Part shown: one piece after another, positions 46,861 through 58,561 of the stretch
How positions within the stretch are numbered: position 1 is the first letter of the stretch
How the letters are laid out: each line of letters begins with the position of its first letter
Source: Boesenbergia rotunda
Taxonomy: Eukaryota > Streptophyta > Magnoliopsida > Zingiberales > Zingiberaceae
Direction: 5' to 3'
Length of the DNA stretch: 64,000 nt
NCBI GenBank assembly: GCA_024364735.1
Contig: JAGFNQ010000870.1
Coordinates: 110,711 to 174,710, forward strand
Notes under the pieces: generated by a model
What the model was told of the DNA's origin: nothing
Database searches by the model: none
Seen by the model: the letters and a program-made list of their open reading frames with translations, nothing else
Program-made: the position numbers and the translations under genes

Positions 46861-47558
46861 CTAGCGTTAAGTTAGTGCCGTTCTAAACTAAATGTTTAAA
46901 AAAAAATGTAGTTATTAAATGAATTTTCATTAAGTTTGCCGTCCCACCTAGTCTAGGGTTATCAATTACGTTAGCCTTATAGGTTTTGTGAGACAGGTTT
47001 TGCAAAGAAAATTAATTTGAAAAAATTTATGATTCGTTTTGAAAAACTTAGCTTAATTTTGAAAACAATCAATTTATTTTTAATTTTAAAAAAATGTTTG
47101 AATCTATTATTAACTGAAAGTTTGTGTTAGATTCGAATTTGACAAAGAATAATTTGAATTTGAATTTCACAGATTGGCTTCCAGGTCTTGGCGAGGCACT
47201 AGGCCTTCTTTGGCCGTAGCCTTATTGGATCATCAACCCTTTCCTTGACAAAGCCTTTCAGTGAAGTTTCATTTTCAAAATTAATCTTTGAAAAATTCTG
47301 GTCTAACTAGTTTGGGTTTTGGATCGGTAGCTTCGGCTAGTTTCACCAGTCTAAAGAGACCATGTAAAGAATACTTGACCTTATTAGAATTGGTTTCCCT
47401 AACGTACTATCATCTCACCGCCACCCAATACTATGTTGTCAAATTTCTGTTAAGTTGGTTCAGTCCTTAAACTAACCACTCCTAAATCTAAACATGGCAA
47501 ATTACAGAAATTAAATAAACAAGCAAACAGGCAATTTAAAGACAAAGAAAGTTGGGTT
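46861..47558 (-). mobile_element. Element H: conserved block between gag and the second ORF
   Basis: 47150-47480 is the conserved Sirevirus block also in B and C (GGCTTCCAGGTCTTGGCGAG). The rest is AT-rich. This is where pol should lie in an autonomous Sirevirus; none is present. Confidence 0.7.
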
Positions 47559-49210
47559 TTATCTAACAATAAATATGGTTTTTAATTTGGCTCCCCCTGG
47601 ACTAAAGCCACGATAATGGTTTGGCAAGATGTGAATCTTGTCCTTGGGGATCCAATACTGATTTGTTCCAGTTTGTTTGTTCAGGCACAGTTTAGGTACC
47701 CATGCCTTAACTTTAGGTCTGGATTGGTTCAGTACAGCATAATAGGATCTTTGCCTAGATTTGGTTCTATAGCCTAGTCCGGATCGATTTAAAACGGACT
47801 TCTGTTTTCCAAGAATCATGTCAAGACCCTTGGAACCAGAAGTGAATCGTTCTAAGACAGCTCTAAGATCCTTAACTTGAGTTTTCAGGAAGGAGTTCTC
47901 TTTCTCATGTTTTTCAACTTGAGTAGGGGTTCCTTCATGAACTTTCTCAGTTAAGGGTCTAGAGTCAGCCCCCTCTTTCAGGAGTTTTACTTCCTGTCGG
48001 AGGGATTCGACTCGGAGTTTAGCTTTCGCCAAATCTCGAGAAAGATACGAAATTAGTTCGTTTAATTGACTTCTATTGAAACCACATACCTTGATTTCTC
48101 TGTCCTCTGAAAAGGTCAGTCTGCCGTCGTCCTGTTCTGATTCTGACTCAGTCTCGACTTCTTGTGAGGCGGTCAGGGCTAGTAGGTTTGACTGGGGTGC
48201 CTCTTCTTCTTCCTCTGAGGAAGATTCGTCCCAGGTTGCTTGGAGTGCTTTCTTTCTTCTTGTCTTCTTGGTCTCCTTTAGGTTCGGACACTCCGTCTTG
48301 TAGTGACCCTTCTTCTTGCACTCGTAGTAGGTCACGTTGGGCTTGTTTTTGTCATTTGCGGGTTCAGTTGGTTCGTCCTTTCTTCGGCTTGTTCTCCGTC
48401 TGTTGGTTTGGTTCTTCAATTTTTTATAGTAGCTTCAGGCCAGTCGGACCAGCTCAGGTCTATCTCCTTCTTCGTCTTCTGAGTCTGAGTCTGAGTTAGA
48501 CTCGGGTTCAGGTTGAGGCTTCTTCTTTGTTGTTCTTCCAGTTTTTCCTGCAACAAAGGCAATACTTTTCTCGGCCATATTGCAGTTAGTCTGTTCGTGT
48601 AATTCTAGTTCAGAAAAAAGTTCATCTAACTTTATTTTTAAAGATCCCTTAAAACTTTGTATGCATCTACCATAGATGCCCACAAAGTATTTCTTGGGAA
48701 AGCATTTAGTGCGTACCTTATTAAGTCACGGTTTTCGACCTTGTGGCCAATAGTGTGTAAATCGTTCATTAGCTCTTGGATTCGGGCGTGAAGCTGCGCT
48801 GCCGTTTCGTTGTCGGTCATTTTGATGGTATACAGCTTGTTTAGGAGAAGATCTCTCTTGCTAATCCTAGTGTCTGATGTTCCTTCATGCAGCTCGATTA
48901 GTTTCCCCCACAGCTCCTTGGCACTGTTGAAAGGGCCCACCCGGTTCAGTTCCTCTTTTGTTAAACCGCATTGTAGGGTTTGAGTTGCCTTTGCATCGGC
49001 TTCTATTTTGCTCTTCATAGCAGTGTCCCATTCTGAGTAGGTCTGAGGTACTCCTTCAGCGTTCTTGGGAATCTCCAGTCCGGACTGGATGATTATCCAC
49101 ATGTCCACCTGAGTTTTCAGGTGGACCTCCATTCTGCTCTTCCAGTAGGAAAAATCTTCCCCACTGAAGAGAGGTGGTCTTGCAGTGCTGAATCCCTTTT
49201 GCATGGCCAT
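47559..49210 (-). pseudogene. gag: Element H gag
   Basis: Starts MAMQKGFSTARPPLFSGEDF at 49210. Copia Gag domain through residue ~190 (LQCGLTKEELNRVGPFNSAK; WASMVDAYK), then the acidic linker, one zinc knuckle (YYECKKKGHYKTEC, first Cys replaced by Tyr; ~48330), a Glu/Ser-rich part (SSSEEEEEAP), a coiled coil (LRQEVKLLKEGAD, KHEKENSFLKTQVKDLRAVL) and the conserved GLGY and WVPK segments. One frameshift at ~48660 and one TGA at 48435-48437. About 550 codons, near full Sirevirus Gag length. Confidence 0.92.
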
Positions 49211-49420
49211 TTATCTGAGACTTTAAGAAAAAAGAAGAGATCCCAAGACTTGGTCTTGGATTAGTAGTGCGGGATAAAGAAGAAAATATTTGTCGAGGGG
49301 TGTTGCACCAACCTCGACTTACGAGAGAAATTTCAAAAAAAATAAGAAAACGTAAAAATTCGAAAAAAATCTCAAATTGGTGGTTGCACCAAATTTGAGC
49401 TTCCCCGCTCTGATACCACT
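49211..49420 (-). mobile_element. Leader and primer-binding site of element H
   Basis: PBS minus TGGTATCAGAGC at 49407-49418, two bases from the LTR. The leader shares GACTTGGTCTTGGATTAGTA with element E. Confidence 0.88.
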
Positions 49421-49833
49421 TGTTGGATCGAGAGAAGCGATAGAGGGAGGGTGAATATCGTTAAAAATTTTTGGAAGAGAGTTAGAGCAAGTACGCAGCG
49501 GAAAACACAAACGCAAACACAGATGATTTTACTTGGTTCGGAGCTTGGGTCGACTTCTACTCCAAGGCCCACGGTCGTTGACCGTTTACTAAGGGCAATT
49601 CTATAATCGCGCAAAGATTCTTACAAAAGTTTACAGTTATAGTACAGTAATAGTATAACAGAAATGAAAGAAATCAGTTCTTCGTTACCGACATTCGATA
49701 TGAGATGTTTCTCGGAGCAGAGGGACGTCGTTGGCGCTTTCGTGTAGAGTTGGAAGGTTTCTGGAGCGAAGCGCAGGAGCAGAAGAACGTAACAGCGTTG
49801 GAAGAAGTTGTCTTCAGGCTTGAGGGGTCGAGG

Positions 49834-49844
49834 GCCTTTTATAG
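49834..49844 (-). promoter_or_regulatory. TATA box of H 5' LTR
   Basis: Minus CTATAAAAGGC downstream of the GGGCGCC cluster. This is the expected promoter for genomic RNA of H. Confidence 0.65.
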
Positions 49845-50526
49845 GGTTCTGAGGGTGCCTGGGAGCACGGGGGCGCCCTCCACGTGGCCTGTGATCCCCC
49901 CTTCTCGCGGTCAGCGAGTTATCCCTTCAAATTCGGGATAATGCCTTGACGGGGGCGCCCGGGAAGCCGAGGGCGCCCTGGCTGACCTGTTCTGCGGAAG
50001 TCTCGGCTGGATAATATTATCTTCTTCGCTGGCTTCAAGCGCGGGGCGCCCTGGTGGCTGGGGGCGCCCTGGGCGTTCGGGGCACCCTGGGTGCTGGGGG
50101 CGCCCTGGCTACTGAGGGCGCCCCGGCCAGTATTCAGCCGAAGCTCCTTTTGCTTCATTTGTTTTGTGTTCACCTTGGGGGCGCCCGGGACACTCAGGGC
50201 GCCCTACTCAACTGCTGCCTCACTCCTTTGAGGCTCTCTGAGCTGCAAACACTCGTTCCTTTGGTCCTGCATCCAGGGTTAGTCCGAAAACAACATAAAG
50301 CAGTAAGTTGTTAGTTTTATACAGCCTTAGCTGTCTTGGTTCTGACTTTGGGTTTCCAAAATGGAACCCTAGGTCGAACCGACGCCTACTGTTCCCTCAA
50401 CGGAGAACGCGTCCTCACCTACTCCTCTCAGGAGAGTTTACCTGTTGCCAACCGGCTCCTCTGGTTGGACTTTTGCCCAGCAGTCATTCGTCAGGACTTC
50501 AGTACCAAGCTGTCCTTCGCCTGGTG

Positions 50527-50800
50527 CCTAGCATTCCTTCGCTAGGTCTTGATGACTAGCAACCCTTCGCTAGTTGCCTAGTAGTCCTTCACTAGGACTT
50601 GGTGACTAGCAGCCCTTCGCTAGTTGCCTAGTAGTTTTTCACTAGGACTTGGTGACTAGCAACCCTTCGCTAGTTGCCTAGTAGTCCTTCACTAGGACTT
50701 GGTGACTAGCAGCCCTTCGCTAGTTGCCTAGCAGTCCTTCGCTAGGGCTTTGTCTCCTGGCATTCCTTTGCCAGGTGCCTAGCAGTCCTTCGCTAGGGTT
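50527..50800. repeat. Hairpin array in H 5' LTR
   Basis: About eleven hairpins of 20 bases. First three: 50527-50546 (CCTAGC/GCTAGG), 50555-50574 (ACTAGC/GCTAGT), 50577-50596 (CCTAGT/ACTAGG). A later one uses CCTGGC against GCCAGG in the H 3' LTR; here that unit has TTTGCCAGG. The shared loop is NNCCCTTC or NNTCCTTC. Confidence 0.9.
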
Positions 50801-50908
50801 TTTCCGGCACACTTGAGTAACATGTTAGAAAACAAATAAGACTTAACTTTTGAACCCTTTGCCATTTATCAAAACACAGGTTTGACTTGGGTGATGTCTG
50901 CACCAACA

Positions 50909-53746
50909 GGATATTCTGTTGCTTTTAATAATAAAGTTGTTATTAAAAGAAATAGAGAGATTATCTGTTTGGGTACAATGGTCGACAATCTGTATACTCT
51001 AGAACCAATAACTCCCACGATGCAATCTGAAATAAATAGCTCATCATCTAACTTGCATAAGAGAAAGGAACCTTCTAAAATGAATCAGACATACCTTTGG
51101 CACATTAGTCTTGGTCATATTAACCATAGTAGGATTCAGAGGTTGATAGCCGATGGGCCCCTGGGTTCATTGGTGGTGGAGGATCTCTCGACCTGTGAGT
51201 CTTGTTTGGAAGGTAAGATGACCAAGAGGCCTTTCAAGGCTAAGGGGTATAGGGCCAAAGATGTGCTAGAACTGATTCATTCTAATTTGTGTGGTCCTAC
51301 GTCAATCCAGGCTAGAGGTGGCTTTGAATATTTCGTCACTTTCATTGACGATTATTCAAGGTATGGATACATTTACCTGATGCACTGCAAGTCTAAATGC
51401 TTTGAAAAGTTCAAAGAATTCAAGGCTGATATAGAGAAACATCAAGGTAAAATTATCAAGACACTGTGATCAGATCGTGGTGGTGAATACCTCTTTGGAG
51501 AGTTTAGGAACTACCTATCAGAAGCTGGGATTCAGTCTCAGCTAACTGCACCCGGTACACCCCAATAGAACGGAGTGGTAGAAAGAAGGAATAGGACTCT
51601 TATGGGAATGGTTAGGTCAATGATGAGCTATTCAGACTTACCTGATTCATTCTGGGGATACGCTCTGGAAACGACAGCGTACATACTAAACTTGGTTCCA
51701 TCTAAATCAGTCCCTCATACTCCCACAGAACTGTGGACTGGGCGCAAGCCCAGTCTAAGACATGTTCGGATTTGAGGTAGTCCAGCACATGTGCTGAAGG
51801 GAGATAATGATAAGTTGGAATCTCGTATGGAGGTACGTCTGTTCGTAGGCTATCCCAGAGGAATGAAGGGTGGTCTGTTCTATAGTCCTAAGGATCAGAA
51901 GGTAATCGTCAGCACGAATGCCATATTCTTAGAGGAAGACTATGTGATGAACCATAAGCCAAAGAGTAGATTAGTGTTTGAAGAGTTAAGAGGGGAGGTT
52001 CCGACCTTAGGACCAATTGTACAAGAGGACACACCACAAGTCACTACACCACGTGTCACTGAGGATACACAGGTAGTTCCTCGTCGCAGTGTGAGGGTTG
52101 TGAGACAGCCTGAAAGGTTCATGTTTTTGGGAGAGTCTTCGGACTTGGTCTATGGTAAACATGAATCGGATCTCTGGACCTATGACGAGGCCCTCCAAGA
52201 TAAGGATGCAGATTATTGGCAAAGAGCAATGAACTCAGAAATAGAATCTATGGATTCTAATAAGGTCTGGGAGTTAGTAAAGCCACCCAATGGTGTAAAA
52301 GTCATTGGATGCAAGTGGATCTACAAGAGAACGAGAGGATCAGACGGGAAGGTTGAGACCTTCAAAGCAAGGCTTGTTGCGAAAGGGTACACTGAGAAAG
52401 AGGGTATCGATTATGAGGAGACCTTTTCGCCAGTAGTCATGCTTAAGTCAATCCAGATTCTCCTATCTATTGCAGCTCATATGGATTATGAGGTATGACA
52501 GATGGACGTCAAGACGACTTTCCTTAATGGAAGTCTTGAGGAGACCATCTACATGCAACAACCAGAAGGGTTCATTGTGAAGGGCAAAGAGCATCTAGTG
52601 TGCAAGCTGAATCGGTCCATTTATTGATTGAAACAAGCTTCATGATCTTGGAACAACCGCTTTGATGAAGTAATTCAGTCATATGGATTTACTCAAAGTC
52701 CGGATGAGTCGTGTGTATACAAAAGATGTGACGGAAATGTCGTGGTATTTCTTGTACTTTACATAGATGACATTTTGTTAATTGGCAACAATGTTAAAGT
52801 GTTATCAGACGTAAGGGTTTGGCTATCAAAGCAGTTTGATATGAAGGACTTAGGAGAAGCAGGACACATCCTTGGGATCAAAGTCATAAGGGATTGCCAG
52901 AAAAGGATGTTGTGCTTATCCCAAGCTTCGTATGTTGACACTGTCTTGTCTCGTTTTAGCATGGAAAACTCCAAGAAGGGTTTCCTACCCTTCAGGCATG
53001 GAGTTCTTCTATCTAAGGAGATGTGTCCGAAAACATCAAAGGAGATAGAGGAAATGAAGGCGGTTCCTAATGCTTCGGCAGTAGGAAGCCTCATGTATGC
53101 TATGTTGTGCACGAGACCTGATATCTGTTTTGTCGGGGACATGGTTAGCAGATATCAGAGTAACCCTGGACAGGGACATTGGATTGCGGTAAAGCATATA
53201 TTGAAATACCTGAGACGGACTATAGATTATATGCTGGTTTACCGGGCAGACCAATTAGTCCCTGTGGGTTATATGGACTCAGATTTCCAGTCAGATAGGG
53301 ACAAGAGTAAGTCTATCTCGGGGTTTGTGTTTACTTTAGGAGGTGGAGCCATTGTTTGGAGGAGTGTCAAGAAGAAATGCGTGGCGGACTCCACCATGGA
53401 AGCTGAATATGTGGCAACTTCAGAGGTGGCCAAGGAAGCTGTATGGCTCAGAAACTTTATCATGGACTTGGATATGATTCTTGGTTTGCCCAGATCTATC
53501 ACAATCTTTTGTGATAACAGCGGTGCAGTTGCAAAATCGAAGGAACCACGAGCCCATAAGGCGAGTAAACACATAGAGCGCAAGTACCACCTGATACGAG
53601 AAATTGTAAAGTGAGGAGAAGTGGTTGTCGCCAAGATTGCATCAGAGGACAACCTGGCAGATCCTTTCACTAAGGCTCTTCCAGCTAGAGCTTTTGATAG
53701 ACATGTGGAGGATATGGGAGTCAGATGTATGGCAGTGAGAGAGTAG
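50909..53746 (+). pseudogene. pol: Element G pol: protease end, integrase, RT, RNase H
   Basis: A single reading frame with no frameshift. Order: end of protease (VVIKRNREIICLGTMVDNLY), integrase zinc site (LWHISLGHINHSRIQRL...CESC), integrase core ([39 protein letters not shown]), connection, RT (GCKWIYKRTRGSDGKVETFK; YIDDILLIGN), RNase H (VADSTMEAEYVATSE; CDNSGAVAKSKEPRAHKASK), end near 53746. Seven premature stops: TGA at 51467, 51773, 52496, 52625, 52643 and 53612, TAG at 51566. Most fit CGA, CAG or TGG codons changed by one transition. Otherwise the active-site residues are intact. Confidence 0.95.
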
Positions 53747-53762
53747 CAATGTCTTTAAATAT

Positions 53763-53772
53763 AAGTGGGAGT
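53763..53772 (+). other. Polypurine tract of element G
   Basis: AAGTGGGAGT directly precedes the LTR (53773) and primes plus-strand DNA. It is 16 bases after the pol stop. Confidence 0.75.
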
Positions 53773-55629
53773 TGTAAGATGTGTATACTAAAAGATGAAT
53801 TTCTTTATATGAACATCTTTATTATGAAAAGAGAATCACAACTACACTAGGTGCTTGTTTACATTAGTACTTGCACGAAGTCCAATTACTTTGCGTTGTA
53901 GATAACATGGTGTGACATGTCACATGGAAGATCATGTTATCGGTTCCTTGCTTAGTATAAATAAGAGGCTCACAACCGAGATGGAATTGGACACCCCATC
54001 AGAATAGTTGTAGTGTAATTAAGTGTGGTTGGTCTTGACCATAGAATTACACTAGTGTGCTTTGAATACATTGAGCAGGACCAAAACCCAAGGATATCCA
54101 ATTTGTACTGACTCGATAATTGGATAGGACCTCAATTTATATTATGGAGTACGATCCCTTAATCCCGAAATAATAACGGACATATATTATTAATTATTAT
54201 TTCTTTGATTTACCAATGGGCGAGATCTATTCTGTTAGATCAATAGGCCCGGTAAGTTGGGAGATAATATTAATAATATGATATGTTGTTGATTATTGAC
54301 GGAATACGTGTCCTGGTTAGTCGGGTTGATGATGCCCCCTTGGTGAGCTCAAAAGGTTCATCGTGTTAAACCCTGCAGGTGGATTTGATCCGGCACGATG
54401 ATAAGGTTGAGTGGTACTAGTCAAGGATCCAGAAGTTAATAAATTTGAATTATCAGTAATTTAAATTAATTAATGAGCATTCGAGATCTTAAACATGGGG
54501 GGATGGACGACTCGTAATATGTGGAGCTCATATGAAAATATGGGGGTTGGTGAGGAAGTTCAATTAAGATCCTTTAGTGAAATGGATCTTAATTAATGGA
54601 TCGGGTTTAGATCGATTAGTGAGCCAAGATCCAACTCCTCCTCTTAGTCCCTACCTTATCCCTATAAATACCCTATGAGATCTAGAAACCAAGGCTTAAT
54701 CAGAGATTCACAACCCAAGGTTTTTCCTTTCATCCTATTCTCTCTCTCCTAGGGCTTGTTGCCGGCGCAAGGAAGAGGACTCACCTCCTCTTCTCTACTT
54801 CCTCCTCCCATCACCATCTCTCGGCCAAGGACTGCAAAGACAATGGAAGGGTCTCCTCTCCCTTTTGTGGTGATCGGCGGTGAGAGAGAGCTGGTCGGCG
54901 GGCGGTGGAGGGCGACGTAAGTGGAGGGGGTGGCAGTGCCGCAAGCTGATAAGAAGGGAGGAGATTGGCCGGTTTTGGGTGGGAGAGAAATTGGTTTCTC
55001 TCTTCCATTCTCTTCTTCTCTTTCCTCTTAAGGTGGGTTGCTGGTCCGGAGGCTTGGAGGCGGCTCCGACGGTCGGCGGCGCAAAGGGAGAGGAGAAGGT
55101 GGTCGGCAGCGCAAACCCTAGAGACTAGGGTTTTGGTCAGCTAGAAGAAGGGATTGTTTTAGAACTCTTGGTGATCTCGGTTTGCGGTAGATCGTCGCCC
55201 ACACGACATCCGTGAAGGGAGGGACATAAGGTAGAAGACCGCGAGGTAATCGGAAAGGTATAACTCTTTCCATGCTCCTTCAATTAACCTTATGTCATAC
55301 ATGTGCTTGTTGTGTTTGCCTTGTTATTTTATGTTTGTTAATTTATTATTTTGATTCCGAATCATGATGAATAATTTATTAACTGGTCCCCGACCATAAA
55401 CACAAAAGCCTGCGATCAACTCGTCGCCTTTTTCGAGGTCGAACGATCGAATAAATTACAAGGCCGATTTTGGTAATTGGTTAAGTTGTAATTTGGATCG
55501 TTCGATACGGCACGAGATGGTCGATGGGAGACGGGTCCCCATCTGGATTAGTTTTAATCCGTAGACATGGAGAGGTCTCTCGGATCGACCGAGTATTCGC
55601 TAAGGAAACCCGTAAAGACATACCCAACA
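53773..55629 (+). mobile_element. 3' LTR of element G (1.86 kb)
   Basis: TGTAAGATGTG...TACCCAACA, followed by CTGAG, the right target repeat. TATAAATACCC near 54663 is the likely core promoter. Differences from the 5' LTR are spread along its length. Confidence 0.93.
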
Positions 55630-56315
55630 CTGAGACCTCTTAGGCTCCTGGCTCACAGGCGCCTGAGCTCTCTCAGGCACCCCTGATTGAAGCCAGTTGG
55701 TTTCTTTAGCCTACAATCAAGGTTAGTCCAGGAACACAATAATAATATAGTAAATGCATGAATGAATGACAGCAAGAGCTGTCTGGTCCTGACTTTAGAT
55801 TTCAAATGAAATCTTAGGTCGAACTGATGCCTACTGTTCTCTCTTTCGGGGAACGTGTCCTCACCTAATCCACTCTGGAGAAGTTACCTTTTGCCAACTG
55901 GCTCCTCTGGTTAGACTTTTGCTTGGACTCCGAAACTCCCGGATCTCGAGACGTCCATTCCGAGACCCATCTCTACTTCTATCTTTAGTCTTCGCTCGGC
56001 TAAGTCTTCTGCCTGATCTTCCAGATCAGGTCTTCGTGCCCAGTCCTCGACCAGGACATCATGTCCAATTCCTTGAACCAGGTCTTCATACCCAACCCTC
56101 GGTTAGGTCTTTGGTTCCTATCCCTCGGCTAGGACTTCGTGTCGAGTCCTCGACCAGGACTTAGTGTTGTACCCTGCTAGTCAAGACTTCGTGCCTAGCT
56201 AAACTAGGACATTACTTGCACACTTAATAAACCCATTAGATCACCACATAAACTTATCTTTAAACCCTTTTCCATTATCAAAACCAGGTTGGATCTGGTG
56301 ATTTTTGCACCAACA
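55630..56315 (-). mobile_element. 5' LTR of element E, third piece
   Basis: Continues E's LTR after the insertion of G: GGCGCCTGAG palindromes (55645-55680), CTGTTC..GGGGAACG block (55830-55860), a hairpin-type repeat (55990-56170; GTCCTCGACCAGGAC units) and the end GATTTTTGCACCAACA. Confidence 0.85.
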
Positions 56316-56389
56316 CAATGTAGTATTGAGTTGCCAAGTCTGGTGCAATGTGAAAGAGCAACTAAATCATATTATTGACTGGATGATGT
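56316..56389. other. 74-bp segment between elements E and F, unclassified
   Basis: Not recognisably part of either neighbour. Its first five bases (CAATG) would be E's target repeat and its last five (GATGT) that of F, but both partners are unavailable. It is too short to assign. Confidence 0.5.
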
Positions 56390-58062
56390 TGTAGGGATCT
56401 ATGGGTAAAATATTTAAAATCACAGCGGAAATAAGATCCCTCGAGCGATCCATGCGAATAAAAACTCATACAAAGTGATCTACAATTCCTATCTTATAGG
56501 AATACCTTTGTCGCGTGTCCTTCGCTTATCCCGCTAGTCCTTTTGGTTCGCCGGATCTCTTACACGTTCAAGTGTCCGTGCCTCTATACATATCCACACG
56601 AACACGATCTACGCCTCGGAGAGGAACCACCTTAGTTGTGCTAGCAACTTGGAATGATTCACAAAGCACAAGAACCTCCACTAGGGAGTTATGGACAAGG
56701 AGGAAGAAAGAAGAGGAAGAGAGATGCACCCTCTAGCCATTGACAAGGGGGGGGGGTATTTATACTCATCTAATGAATACCAAGGGTCTATGTCCCTTGA
56801 GCTCCTCTCATCTTAATGCTAATAAAACCCAATGAATACCAAGCCTCTTGGTATTCCTTGAGACTATTAATATACTATTCATCTATAGAATGTCTCTTAG
56901 CCTTCCTCTTAAATAATATTTATTAAACCCTTTAATGAATATTATCCATAATTAAGTGGTTGAGTCTAATCTAGATGAGTCTAACTCAAATTAGACTTAA
57001 TCCCATAATCTAATTGGATTCACTTGAGTCTAACTCAATTAATCCAATTCGAATAAAATCTTAGTCAAACCAAGATCAATTAATCTCCGAAGCATCGTGC
57101 CCTTAGTGTGTGACCCAATAAGTTCTCGTAACGTTGGCAATGTGTCTAAACCACTTTAGACACATAAGCAATGAGCGGCATCTAGCAATGCATCATTGCT
57201 ACCCAAGTAACAAGAAAAGTCGAGATCCGACTAAACCCCCGTGACTATGATAATGTATGACCTTGTCTTTCTATCCTCAATATCTAGATTGACCAGTGAG
57301 GCATAGACCGTGTCATCCTCAGTCAATCTTGTGATTCTTGATCCCCGAGTAGACTCACTCAAACAAATGAGCTCAATATCTCATATTGACTCATTTGAGC
57401 ATGACCATGCGTTTTAGTAGTCCTACTCGATCAAGGGGCCCACAGATATCACTCCTGTCATATGGGAGGGATAGATCATATCTACATCACTCACATCCCT
57501 CCGCATAATTCATTACATACCCTGTGATCACCTTTATAGTCCACCCTGTTACGGGTGACGTTTGACTATACCAAAGTACATAACTCCTTATGTAGGGAAC
57601 CGTAGTGACTTCAGGTCTAAGGACTATTCATACCAATAGTCAAATGAGAAAGTTTATGACACTCATATGACAATCTATAAAACTTTCTCATGGTGGGTCA
57701 ATTCAGTACACATTCTCCAATGTATACCCATGTGTCAACTTGATATCACATATCCATGACTTGTGAGCTCAAGTCATCAGTTGACCAACATACTAGTCTC
57801 CATACATTAATATTGTCCTTGAATATTAATACTTGACTAGGAATGGTTTAGTGTAGTGTTCTCTACATTATCTCGCTATCGATTCAACCAATCGATATAA
57901 TGTAGATAAGAACCTACTACCCAAGTGCATTATTATACTTAGTTATTTGGCACAAATACAAAGTAAGTATAATAACCAAACATGCCTTTATTAATGATAG
58001 AATATGATACAAAAAGTCCCTAGTCAATCATCACATAATTGGCTCTAAGGCTCCTACTAACA
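56390..58062 (-). mobile_element. 3' LTR of copia element F (1.67 kb)
   Basis: TGTAGGGATC...CTCCTACTAACA. Bounded on the right by a purine tract (minus CTAGTGGGAGATT, 58063-58076). A G-run (56748-56756) precedes TATTTATAC (possible minus-sense promoter near 56757-56765). No gene. Confidence 0.85.
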
Positions 58063-58082
58063 ATCTCCCACTAGCACTAGTG

Positions 58083-58561
58083 TCAATCACTATAATATCT
58101 AATACCCAGTGACCTGGTATGACCATCATGCTTCCTTTGTGCCAAAGTCTTGGTCAAAGGATCTACGATGTTAGAATCAGTGTGTACTCTGCATATCCTC
58201 ACATCTCCTCTATCGATGATCTCTCTAATGAGATGGAAGCGCCATAGTATATGTTTGGTCCGTTGATGTGACCGAGGTTCCTTAGCCTGTGCAATAGCCC
58301 CATTGTTGTCACAATAAAGGTCTATCGGGTCCACAATGCTAGGAATCACACCAAGCTCTGCAATGAACTTCCGGATCTAAACAGCCTCTTTTGCCGCCTC
58401 AGACGCGACAATATACTCGGCCTCTGTTGTAGAATCTGTGACTGTGTCCTGCTTCGAACTCTTCCAGCTCACAACGCCACCATTCAGGCAAAACACATAC
58501 CCTGACTACGATCTAAAATCATCCCTGTATGCTTGGAAGGTTGCGTCACTGTAACCCTTTA
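58083..58561 (-). pseudogene. pol: Element F RNase H, C-terminal part
   Basis: Shows [39 protein letters not shown] and the C-terminal end NIVDPLTKTLAQRKHDGH, typical of copia RNase H. Stops at about 58378 and 58507. It is the downstream half of the gene whose upstream half is at 61859-62488; solo LTR M separates them. Confidence 0.88.

Larger units (their letters stand above)
33014..50908 (-). mobile_element. Sirevirus-like element H, full length, lacking pol, with gypsy I inside
   Basis: Target duplication GGATA at 33009-33013 and 50909-50913. LTRs 33014-34434 and 49421-50908, PBS, Gag, an envelope-like ORF with its own promoter, and AGGGGGAG polypurine tracts. Without gypsy I (35111-44420 plus 5 bp) the element is about 8.6 kb. 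No protease, integrase, RT or RNase H is visible anywhere in it, so it depends, or depended, on another element's enzymes. Confidence 0.93.
49421..50908 (-). mobile_element. 5' LTR of element H
   Basis: TGTTGGATCG...CTGCACCAACA, 1488 bp. TATA box: minus CTATAAAAGGC at 49834-49844. GGGCGCC cluster 49865-50210; hairpin array 50527-50800. Few point differences from the 3' LTR; the extra length is in the repeat zones. Confidence 0.93.
27585..55629 (+). mobile_element. Copia element G, full length with nested insertions
   Basis: 5-bp target duplication CTGAG at 27580-27584 and 55630-55634; LTRs 27585-29443 and 53773-55629; PBS, Gag, protease, integrase, RT and RNase H in order. Two insertions lie in it: solo LTR L (30721-32131) and element H (33014-50908). 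Without them and their target repeats G is about 8.7 kb. The domain order (integrase before RT) proves Ty1/copia; the sequence style suggests the Tork/TAR side, a weaker claim. Confidence 0.93.

Noticed and set aside
50527..50800. CRISPR array
   Set aside because: Units are contiguous variable hairpins inside an LTR, without unique spacers, in a plant genome with no cas genes.
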